From the NCBI GenBank assembly GCA_019412865.1, contig DXOJ01000312.1, forward strand, positions 1 to 9,420: a stretch of DNA of 9,420 bases, read 5' to 3'. This document shows, one piece after another, positions 1-6,999 of the stretch. Source of the stretch: Bacteroides sp. (GTDB lineage: Bacteria > Bacteroidota > Bacteroidia > Bacteroidales > Bacteroidaceae). Positions within the stretch are counted from its first letter, which is position 1. Each line of letters starts with the position of its first letter. A program made the translations under genes and the position numbers. The notes under the pieces were generated by a model. That model was not told the DNA's origin. It did not search any database and saw nothing but the letters and a program-made list of their open reading frames with translations.

Positions 1-7
1 AGACTTG

Positions 8-29
8 ATACTTAAAAATTAATACTTAA
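8..29. repeat. Short direct repeat ATACTTAA x2 upstream of the kinase
   Basis: ATACTTAA occurs at 8-15 and again at 22-29, a 14-bp period, and ends five bases before the kinase start codon. The sequence is AT-rich and lies in the kinase leader. It could be a regulatory repeat or chance in AT-rich DNA; the window starts too close to judge what lies upstream. Confidence 0.35.
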
Positions 30-34
30 CCCCA

Positions 35-2368
35 ATGGCTTCCTTCCGTTTTACAAAGTTGAAAATAACCGCCGGTTACACTTTGTTGCTGGCGATCCTC
101 CTTTTCTCGCTGGTGTTTGTACATCGTGAGATGGAAGCATTGTCGGCCGCCGACGATCAACAGAATTTAAGAACAGACAGTCTATTGACCCTTCTCCATG
201 AGAAAGATCAAAACACGATTCAGATGTTGCGGGTGCTAAGTGAGGCAAACGACAGTCTTCTCTCTGCTTCGGAAATCGAAGAAATCATTTCCGAACAGGA
301 TTCAGTTATTACCCAGCAGCGGGTACAACATCGGGTCATTACTAAGCGTGACTCTTTAATCACTACTCCTAAAAAGAAGGGATTCTTTAAGCGGCTCGCC
401 GAAGTGTTTTCCCCTTCTAAACAAGACAGTGCCGTATTAGTAAATACATCGTTGGAAGTCGCTACCGATACCATTCTTCAACCTACCACTTCCAAAGACT
501 CTCTTCAGCAGAAAATCCGCATGGCTACCGAAGAAAAACGACTGCAACGGAGGAAAACAATCCGGCGTACCAGTACAAAGTACCAGCGGATGAATACGCA
601 GTTGACGGCACGGATGGATAGCCTGATTAAACAATATGAGGAAGAAATGACCTTGCGTGCCCGTCAGGATGCTGAACTTCAGCAGGAAGTGAGGATGCGG
701 TCGGCACGTATCATCGGCGGTATCGCGGTTGGTGCCGTACTATTATCTGCTTTTTTTCTGATATTGATTATGCGGGATATCTCCCGTAGCAACCGTTACC
801 GCCAGCAATTGGAGGTGGCGAATAAACGGGCGGAAGATTTACTGATCGCCCGTGAAAAATTGATGCTTGCCATTACCCATGATTTTAAAGCTCCGTTAGG
901 CTCGATTATGGGATATACCGAACTCCTGTCCCGGTTGACAGAAGATGAACGGCAACGATTCTACCTCGACAATATGAAAAGCTCTTCAGAACATTTATTG
1001 AAGTTAGTCAGTGACTTGCTTGATTTCCATCGACTTGATCTCAATAAAGCGGAAGTGAATCGTGTAACCTTTAACCCCTCCCAGCTATTTGATGAAATTT
1101 ATGTCAGTTTCGAACCTCTGACTGCTGCCAAAGGATTAGCCTTGCAATGTCACGTCGCTCCGGAACTGAACGGAGGATATATCAGCGATCCTTTGCGACT
1201 CCGGCAAATTGTGAATAACCTTTTGTCTAATGCCGTAAAATTTACTCAAAAAGGCGAGATCAGTCTGACAGCCGGTTATGATTCTTCAAAGTTAACCGTT
1301 GCCATAGCCGATACAGGAAAAGGAATGGCGTCAGAAGATCGTGAACGCATTTTCCAGGAGTTTACACGTCTTTCCGGTGCACAGGGAGAAGAAGGATTCG
1401 GGCTTGGATTGTCTATTGTGAAGAAGCTGGTTACCTTACTTGAGGGAACAATTGACGTGCAGAGTACATTAGGTGAGGGGAGCTGTTTTACGGTCGTTCT
1501 GCCTCTGTATCCGGTAGGTAAATCCCTTGCAGAGAGCGAATCTCCGGAAAGTGAATCTTCGGAGAATGAAAGTCCATACGCTCCCAAACAGTCGGCTGCC
1601 ATTCCTCCCATGAAAGTCATTCGTGTGCTTTTGATTGATGACGATAAGATTCAGCTGAATCTGACTGCTGCCATGTTGAAACAGCATGGTATTGATGCAG
1701 TGTGCTGTGAACAGCTGGAACAGCTGATTGAACAACTTCGCTCTTCCGTCTTCGATGTATTGCTGACAGATATACAAATGCCTGCCATTAACGGGTTTGA
1801 TCTGGTAAAACTATTACGGGCTTCTAATATACCACAAGCAAAAACAATCCCTGTTATTGCTGTGACTGCCCGTAGTGAGATGGATAAAGCCGCTTTACAT
1901 GAACATGGTTTTGCCGGTTGTTTGCATAAACCGTTTACAGTAAAGGAATTGTTGCTAACAGTAAATGAAGGTCAACTTTCGGCCGATGAAGCGCATATAA
2001 CAGAAGATATGGGAACTGCCGGGATCAACTTTTCTGCACTGACTGCTTATTCTGAAGATGATCCGGAAGCAGCATACTCTATCATTCACACTTTTATTGA
2101 AGAGACAGGCAAGAATGTCGAACGGATGCAGCAAGCATTGAATGAAAAGGAAGTGGATGGGATAGCTGCCATGGCGCATAAACTTCTCCCTCTCTTCACA
2201 ATGATCGGAGCGGAGGAAACTATCGCCCCGTTAAAATGGTTGGAGGCTTGTCGTGGAGAAGAATTCTCGGAAAAAATAGAAGAAACAACATTCAATACAT
2301 TAGAAGCTGTCCGTAAAATAATTAGTGAAGCGGAGCATTATTTGGAGGTAATGAAGAATACCCAATAA
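35..2368 (+). CDS. Hybrid sensor histidine kinase/response regulator with C-terminal HPt domain
   Basis: 777-residue membrane sensor with a full internal phosphorelay. TM1 (about residues 11-30) and TM2 (226-246) bracket a roughly 195-residue periplasmic region, charged and probably helical, that matches no sensor fold I recognise. After TM2 a short coiled linker, with no visible HAMP or PAS domain, leads into HisKA with phospho-acceptor His282 (HDFKAPLGSI). The ATPase domain shows the N-box (N394, N395, N399), G1 (DTGKG from D426) and G2 (GFGLGL from G454). An E/S-rich linker joins it to a receiver domain (about 529-646) with D535/D536, phospho-acceptor D579 (TDIQMP), T611 and K632, so all key residues are present. 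The last domain (about 665-765) is an HPt with His715 (AHKL). The order HK-REC-HPt is that of ArcB/BarA-type kinases. The expected flow is His282 to Asp579 to His715 to an unknown regulator outside the window. ATG 35 is chosen because it directly precedes TM1; no Shine-Dalgarno is seen. The class is secure; the signal and the target are unknown. Confidence 0.95.
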   Translation: MASFRFTKLKITAGYTLLLAILLFSLVFVHREMEALSAADDQQNLRTDSLLTLLHEKDQNTIQMLRVLSEANDSLLSASEIEEIISEQDSVITQQRVQHRVITKRDSLITTPKKKGFFKRLAEVFSPSKQDSAVLVNTSLEVATDTILQPTTSKDSLQQKIRMATEEKRLQRRKTIRRTSTKYQRMNTQLTARMDSLIKQYEEEMTLRARQDAELQQEVRMRSARIIGGIAVGAVLLSAFFLILIMRDISRSNRYRQQLEVANKRAEDLLIAREKLMLAITHDFKAPLGSIMGYTELLSRLTEDERQRFYLDNMKSSSEHLLKLVSDLLDFHRLDLNKAEVNRVTFNPSQLFDEIYVSFEPLTAAKGLALQCHVAPELNGGYISDPLRLRQIVNNLLSNAVKFTQKGEISLTAGYDSSKLTVAIADTGKGMASEDRERIFQEFTRLSGAQGEEGFGLGLSIVKKLVTLLEGTIDVQSTLGEGSCFTVVLPLYPVGKSLAESESPESESSENESPYAPKQSAAIPPMKVIRVLLIDDDKIQLNLTAAMLKQHGIDAVCCEQLEQLIEQLRSSVFDVLLTDIQMPAINGFDLVKLLRASNIPQAKTIPVIAVTARSEMDKAALHEHGFAGCLHKPFTVKELLLTVNEGQLSADEAHITEDMGTAGINFSALTAYSEDDPEAAYSIIHTFIEETGKNVERMQQALNEKEVDGIAAMAHKLLPLFTMIGAEETIAPLKWLEACRGEEFSEKIEETTFNTLEAVRKIISEAEHYLEVMKNTQ
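1532..1576 (+). repeat. Three degenerate 15-bp tandem repeats in the kinase inter-domain linker
   Basis: In-frame 15-bp units at 1532-1546, 1547-1561 and 1562-1576 encode ESESP, ESESS and ENESP (residues 500-514 of the kinase). They sit between the ATPase and receiver domains, where a flexible acidic tether is expected. The repetition suggests that this linker grew by small in-frame duplications and may vary in length between strains. Confidence 0.6.
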
Positions 2369-2444
2369 GCCGGTTTCTTCTACTCCTTGGCTACTATCTG
2401 TATCTTTCTTACTATTACCCAAACCTTTTTTCAAAATAATTTGT

Positions 2445-2452
2445 TTACTTTG
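2445..2452 (+). promoter_or_regulatory. Weak candidate -7 box for the tamB-tamL operon
   Basis: TTACTTTG matches the Bacteroides -7 consensus TAnnTTTG in every defined position except the second. It lies 30 bp before the tamB ATG. No exact TTTG -33 element stands about 20 bp upstream; the matching region is a T-rich run near 2425-2431. It is a plausible but weak promoter in the only spacer between the kinase and tamB. Read-through from the kinase gene is the alternative. Confidence 0.3.
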
Positions 2453-2476
2453 TGTCACCTTATTTACACTGACACA
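2451..2476. promoter_or_regulatory. Perfect 7-bp inverted repeat just ahead of tamB (operator or leader hairpin)
   Basis: TGTGTCA (2451-2457) is the exact reverse complement of TGACACA (2470-2476), with a 12-bp spacer, and the right arm ends six bases before the tamB start codon. The left arm touches the candidate -7 box, so the palindrome would cover the expected transcription start, as an operator might. If transcription instead enters from the kinase gene, the RNA could form a 7-bp stem next to the start codon. No T-run follows it, so it is not a typical Rho-independent terminator. Confidence 0.45.
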
Positions 2477-2482
2477 TTTTAC

Positions 2483-5400
2483 ATGAAACGAAAATGGATA
2501 CGTTGGGTAAGCTGGATACTGCTTACTCCTATAATACTCTTTGTAATACTAATGGTATTGCTTTATGTTCCTCCCGTTCAGAATCTTTTGCGTCGGGAGG
2601 TTACTGCATACGCCTCTAAAGCAACCGGCATGCAGATTCAGGTGGAGCGGATAGACCTTCGTTTCCCACTTAATCTGTTGGTACGTGGCGTGGAGGTCAT
2701 TCAACAGCCGGACACCCTTTTATCTTTAGAAAACCTCAATGTCCGTGTACAGGCATGGCCGTTGATAAAAGGAAAAGTTGAAGTGGATGAAGTAACTTTG
2801 AGCCGGGTAGCCGTTAATTCAGCCGATTTGATGGAGGGAATGAAGATTAAAGGCGTTTTGGGACGTTTCTTCCTGCAAAGTCATGGCGTCGATCTGTCTA
2901 ATGAACTAGCGGTAATCAATCAGGTCGAACTATCCGACACTCACGTGCAGCTACTGATGAATGATACCACAACTACGCCCAAAGATACCACAGCTTCTGC
3001 TCCGATCAACTGGAAAGTAGCTCTTCATCAGTTGAAATTGAAAAATGTATCGTTCAGTATGCAACTTCCTGCTGATTCCATGCGTATGGCGGCCCATATT
3101 GGAGAAGCGGCCATCGATGATGCTCAAGCAGATTTGAAGAATCAGTACTACGACTTGAAGAAGTTCTTATTATCGGGAACCTCCGCCAGCTATGATACCG
3201 GAACTGCTCAACCGGCAGAGGGCTTCGACGCTTCTCATATTGCCGTCCGGGATATTCGCATCGCTCTGGATTCCTTGCTGTATAAAGGGAGGGATATGAA
3301 CGCAGTCATTCGTGAATTTACCATGAACGAACGTTCCGGATTGAGCGTCACTTCCCTGACGGGTAGAGCCTACTCCAATGATTCAGTTATCTGTGTTCCC
3401 GGTTTGAAACTGAACACTCCCCATTCTGAAATCGATTTATCTGCCCATACCTATTGGGAACTGGTCAATATCCCCACTACGGGACGCTTATCCGCCCGTC
3501 TCAATGCCTATATCGGCAAAGAAGACGTCATGCTGTTTGCCGGCGGTCTGCCCGAAAGCTTCAAAGAAGCCTATCCATTCCGCCCGCTCGTCATCCGTGC
3601 CGGCACGGACGGCAATCTGAAAGAAATGCAGATTTCCCGTTTTACGGTAGACCTGCCGGGTGCTTTTGCATTGGAGGGCGGTGGCCTTTTGGAAAACCTC
3701 GCCGACAGTCTCACACGCACCGGAACCATCGGCCTGAAAATGACCACTCAAAACCTGAACTTCCTGACCGCTCTGTCGGGAGAAGCGCCTAATGGTACGC
3801 TTGTCATTCCTGACAGTATGAATCTGGTGGCGAAAGTGGATATCAAAGGTCCTGAATATAAAGCAAATCTCCGTTTGAAAGAAGGACAAGGAGCTATGGA
3901 CGTGAATGCAGCCTTAAATACCACTACCGAAGTCTATAAGGCTGATCTGAAAATAGACAATCTGCAACTTCATAGTTTCCTCCCGAAAGATTCTATCTAT
4001 GAACTTTCTCTTTCGGCTGCGGCTAATGGTCGTGGATTAGATGTCATGTCCTACCATTCATTTGCCAAATTGAATCTTTCATTAGATCAGCTTCATTATG
4101 CTAAATACCATCTTTCCAATCTTGATCTGACGGGAGAACTTAAAGGCGCATTGGTCACTGCACATCTGACAAGTGACAATGCTTTATTGAAAATGACAAC
4201 GGATGCTGAATACAATCTGGCACACAGCTACCCCGACGGTAAAATAACGATTGATGTCACCCAACTGGATTTGCATGAACTGGGAATCATGCCGGAGCCA
4301 ATGAAGCGTCCGCTGACTTTCAATTTTTCGGCAGAGGCTCGTCAGAACCGCGTATTTACCCATTTAATCTCTGGAGATATGAAACTCGATTTGAGTGCAC
4401 GTTCCGGTGTTAATCCTTTGATTCGCCAGTCCACTCATTTTGTGGATGTACTGATGAAGCAGATTGATGAGAAAGCCTTGAATCACGCTGAATTACGCAA
4501 AGCATTGCCAACTGCTATTTTCTCTTTCTCCGCAGGACAAGAGAACCCTTTGGCATATTTCCTGGCTACCAAGAAGATAGCTTACCATGACGCTTCAGTG
4601 AAATTCGGAACGGCTCCCAACTGGGGAATTAATGGAAAAGCCGCTATCCACGCCTTGAAAGTAGATACCTTGCAATTGGATACCATCTTCTTTACCGTCA
4701 AACAAGATACCACACTCATGAAATTGCGTGCCGGAGTTATTAACGGTCCCAAGAATCCGCAATTCTCCTTCTCTACCACACTGACGGGAGAAATTCGTGA
4801 TCGGGATGCCGAATTGCTGGTAGACTTTAAGAATGGAAAAGGAGAAACAGGAGTATTACTCGGTGTCAATGCACGTCCCTTGTTCGAGGGCAAAGGAAAA
4901 GGCGATGGACTGGCTCTCACCTTGATTCCGGAAGAACCGATAATCGCCTTCCAGAAGTTTCATTTCAATGAAAATCATAATTGGATTTATGTGCATAAGA
5001 ATATGCGTGTATACGCCAATGTAGATATGTGGGATGACGAAGGAATGGGATTCCGTGTACATTCGGTGCGGGGAGACACCGTTTCTCTACAGAATATTGA
5101 TGTGGAAATCCGAAGAATCAGTTTGGCTGATTTGAGCAGTGTACTTCCTTACTTCCCAGAAATAACCGGTTTATTCTCTGCGGAAGCGCACTATGTACAG
5201 ACCGAAAAGGATCTTCAACTTTCGGTTGAAGCAGCTATTGATGAATTGACTTATGAACGTCAACGAATTGGTGACGTGACAGTGGGAGCCACCTGGCTGC
5301 CGGGCGAACAGGGAAAACAATACCTGAACGCCTATCTGAATCATGACAAAGTGGAAGTGATGGTGGCGGATGGTAAGCTGGTTCCAACCCAGACAGGAAA

Positions 5401-6994
5401 AGACAGTCTGGAAGTAAACGCTACTCTGGAGCATTTCCCGCTACGTGTAGCTAACGTATTTATTCCTGATAAAATGGCTACGCTGGCCGGTGATATGGAT
5501 GGTAATCTGAATATTGCGGGTAGCACCGAACAACCTTTGATAAATGGCGAACTGATATTGGATAGCGTTTCTGTCCTTTCCCGCCAATATGGTGCTAATT
5601 TCAGGTTCGACGACCGTCCGGTACAGATAAAGAATAATCGGTTGGAATTTGATAAATTCGCTATCTATACAACAGGGAAAACTCCATTCACGATTGACGG
5701 TTATGTTGATTTCAGGGATATGTCCCGACCGATGGCAAATCTGAATCTGCTGGCGCAGAACTATACGCTTCTGGATGCCAAACGCACTCGTGAGAGTCTG
5801 GTCTACGGAAAAGTCTTTGCCGATTTCCGGGCAACAGTGAAAGGGCCGTTGGATGGATTGAACATGCGTGGAAACATGAGCCTGCTGGGTAATACAGACG
5901 TTTCCTATATCTTGACCGACTCACCGTTGACGGTACAGGATCGTTTGGGAAGTCTGGTAACCTTTACTTCGTTTAGCGACACCACTACGGTTGTCCAACA
6001 AGAAGTGCCGACTGTTTCTTTAGGCGGGTTGGACATGGTGATGATGGTACATATCGATCCATCCGTCCGTTTGAAAGTCGATTTGGATGCAAGCAATGAC
6101 AATCGTGTCGAACTGGAAGGGGGAGGTGACCTCTCTATGAAATATACTCCGCAAGGTGATCTGACATTGACCGGACGCTATACGTTGAGCGGCGGTTTGA
6201 TGAAATATGCTTTACCTGTCATTGCTGCCAAAGAATTTGCTATCGATAACGGTAGCTATGTGGAATGGACAGGAAACCCCATGGACCCGATGTTGAACTT
6301 CAAAGCAACCGATCGTATCCGTGCTTCTGTTTCCGAGGGAGAGAACGGCGGAACACGTTCGGTTAATTTCGATGTGTCCATCGTTGTCAAGAACCGGTTG
6401 GATAATCTTTCCTTTGCATTTGATGTATCTGCTCCCGAAGATGCAACCATACAAAACGAGTTGACAGCCATGGGGGCGGAAGAGAGAGGTAAACAAGCCC
6501 TCTATATTATGGTTATGAAAACCTATCTTGGCACCGGACCGATTGGTGGCGGAGGTGGTGGATTGGGTAAACTGAATATGGGTTCCGCACTGAACTCCGT
6601 ATTAAGCAGCCAAATTAACTCATTGATGGGAAATCTGAAAAATGCCAGTGTTTCTGTCGGTATCGAAGATCACGATTTGTCGGATACGGGTGGTAAGCGT
6701 ACGGATTACAGTTTCCGTTATTCACAACGTCTCTTTAACAACCGTTTCCAGATTGTAATCGGAGGTAAGGTTTCTACAGGTGAGAATGCGACGAATGATG
6801 CGGAATCCTTTATCGATAACATCTCTCTGGAATATCGTTTGGATAGAACCGGAACCCGTTATGTTCGTCTGTTCTACGATAAAAACTACGAGAGTGTACT
6901 CGAAGGCGAGATTACGGAAACCGGAGTCGGTCTGGTACTTCGCAAGAAACTGGACAAACTCAGTGAACTGTTCATCTTTAAGAAAAAGAAGTAA
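2483..6994 (+). CDS. tamB: TamB-type translocation/assembly module protein (AsmA-like, inner-membrane anchored)
   Basis: 1,503-residue protein. It is the inner-membrane-anchored partner of the translocation and assembly module; the family forms a long hydrophobic beta-groove across the periplasm and is implicated in outer-membrane protein assembly and/or phospholipid transport. One uncleaved N-terminal membrane segment (about residues 9-29, after MKRKWIRW) is followed by an AsmA-like opening and about 1,000 residues of repetitive beta-strand sequence. The C-terminal TamB (DUF490-type) domain spans about 1000-1490, with typical 'GxxxGxLxIxGxxxxPxxxG' strand units near 5480-5570 and 5830-5920, an IDNGSYVEWTGNPMDP motif near 6240-6290, and six glycines at 1355-1360. 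The protein ends in four lysines. The start is ATG 2483: the frame stays open upstream to a TTG at 2387, but the extension would put 32 residues before a clean MKRK-plus-TM start. tamL follows 2 bp downstream, supporting an operon. Family assignment is strong; the substrate is unknown. Confidence 0.93.
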   Translation: MKRKWIRWVSWILLTPIILFVILMVLLYVPPVQNLLRREVTAYASKATGMQIQVERIDLRFPLNLLVRGVEVIQQPDTLLSLENLNVRVQAWPLIKGKVEVDEVTLSRVAVNSADLMEGMKIKGVLGRFFLQSHGVDLSNELAVINQVELSDTHVQLLMNDTTTTPKDTTASAPINWKVALHQLKLKNVSFSMQLPADSMRMAAHIGEAAIDDAQADLKNQYYDLKKFLLSGTSASYDTGTAQPAEGFDASHIAVRDIRIALDSLLYKGRDMNAVIREFTMNERSGLSVTSLTGRAYSNDSVICVPGLKLNTPHSEIDLSAHTYWELVNIPTTGRLSARLNAYIGKEDVMLFAGGLPESFKEAYPFRPLVIRAGTDGNLKEMQISRFTVDLPGAFALEGGGLLENLADSLTRTGTIGLKMTTQNLNFLTALSGEAPNGTLVIPDSMNLVAKVDIKGPEYKANLRLKEGQGAMDVNAALNTTTEVYKADLKIDNLQLHSFLPKDSIYELSLSAAANGRGLDVMSYHSFAKLNLSLDQLHYAKYHLSNLDLTGELKGALVTAHLTSDNALLKMTTDAEYNLAHSYPDGKITIDVTQLDLHELGIMPEPMKRPLTFNFSAEARQNRVFTHLISGDMKLDLSARSGVNPLIRQSTHFVDVLMKQIDEKALNHAELRKALPTAIFSFSAGQENPLAYFLATKKIAYHDASVKFGTAPNWGINGKAAIHALKVDTLQLDTIFFTVKQDTTLMKLRAGVINGPKNPQFSFSTTLTGEIRDRDAELLVDFKNGKGETGVLLGVNARPLFEGKGKGDGLALTLIPEEPIIAFQKFHFNENHNWIYVHKNMRVYANVDMWDDEGMGFRVHSVRGDTVSLQNIDVEIRRISLADLSSVLPYFPEITGLFSAEAHYVQTEKDLQLSVEAAIDELTYERQRIGDVTVGATWLPGEQGKQYLNAYLNHDKVEVMVADGKLVPTQTGKDSLEVNATLEHFPLRVANVFIPDKMATLAGDMDGNLNIAGSTEQPLINGELILDSVSVLSRQYGANFRFDDRPVQIKNNRLEFDKFAIYTTGKTPFTIDGYVDFRDMSRPMANLNLLAQNYTLLDAKRTRESLVYGKVFADFRATVKGPLDGLNMRGNMSLLGNTDVSYILTDSPLTVQDRLGSLVTFTSFSDTTTVVQQEVPTVSLGGLDMVMMVHIDPSVRLKVDLDASNDNRVELEGGGDLSMKYTPQGDLTLTGRYTLSGGLMKYALPVIAAKEFAIDNGSYVEWTGNPMDPMLNFKATDRIRASVSEGENGGTRSVNFDVSIVVKNRLDNLSFAFDVSAPEDATIQNELTAMGAEERGKQALYIMVMKTYLGTGPIGGGGGGLGKLNMGSALNSVLSSQINSLMGNLKNASVSVGIEDHDLSDTGGKRTDYSFRYSQRLFNNRFQIVIGGKVSTGENATNDAESFIDNISLEYRLDRTGTRYVRLFYDKNYESVLEGEITETGVGLVLRKKLDKLSELFIFKKKK
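3481..3780 (+). other. GC-rich segment inside tamB
   Basis: Hand counting gives 169 G+C in these 300 bases (56%), against 131 in 300 (44%) at 4081-4380 of the same gene. Codons here favour GCC, GGC, CTG and CGC. The reading frame is intact, and it encodes about residues 334-433 of TamB in the beta-repeat region. It may mark a recombined allele segment or a local codon-bias shift. The exact edges are not defined. Confidence 0.6.
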
Positions 6995-6999
6995 GCATG
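6980..6999 (+). promoter_or_regulatory. Purine-rich translation initiation region of tamL, overlapping the tamB end
   Basis: The last four tamB codons (AAG AAA AAG AAG, 6980-6991) form an uninterrupted purine run. It is followed by TAA (6992-6994), two bases and the tamL ATG (6997-6999). Bacteroides genes seldom use a strong Shine-Dalgarno, and an A-rich, unstructured leader helps initiation. With a 2-bp gap, ribosomes finishing tamB could reinitiate on tamL, favouring coupled output of the two partners. Confidence 0.55.

Noticed and set aside
2368..2392. Possible terminator hairpin AGCC...GGCT after the kinase
   Set aside because: Only a 4-bp stem with a 17-base loop and no following T-run; far too weak.
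3454..3792. Open frame of 112 codons on the + strand in another frame inside tamB
   Set aside because: It lies wholly within the GC-rich block of tamB, where stop codons are rare. The translation is rich in Arg, His and Pro with no recognisable family, whereas the tamB frame is conserved-looking.
3488..3889. 133-codon open frame on the - strand inside tamB
   Set aside because: Antisense shadow of the same GC-rich stretch; no membrane, signal or domain features and no leader.
6545..6562. Six-glycine run in TamB as a possible assembly error or repeat expansion
   Set aside because: Codons vary (GGT, GGC, GGA), so it is not a slippage-prone homopolymer. A Gly-rich loop near the C-terminus is common in TamB proteins, and the frame continues intact.
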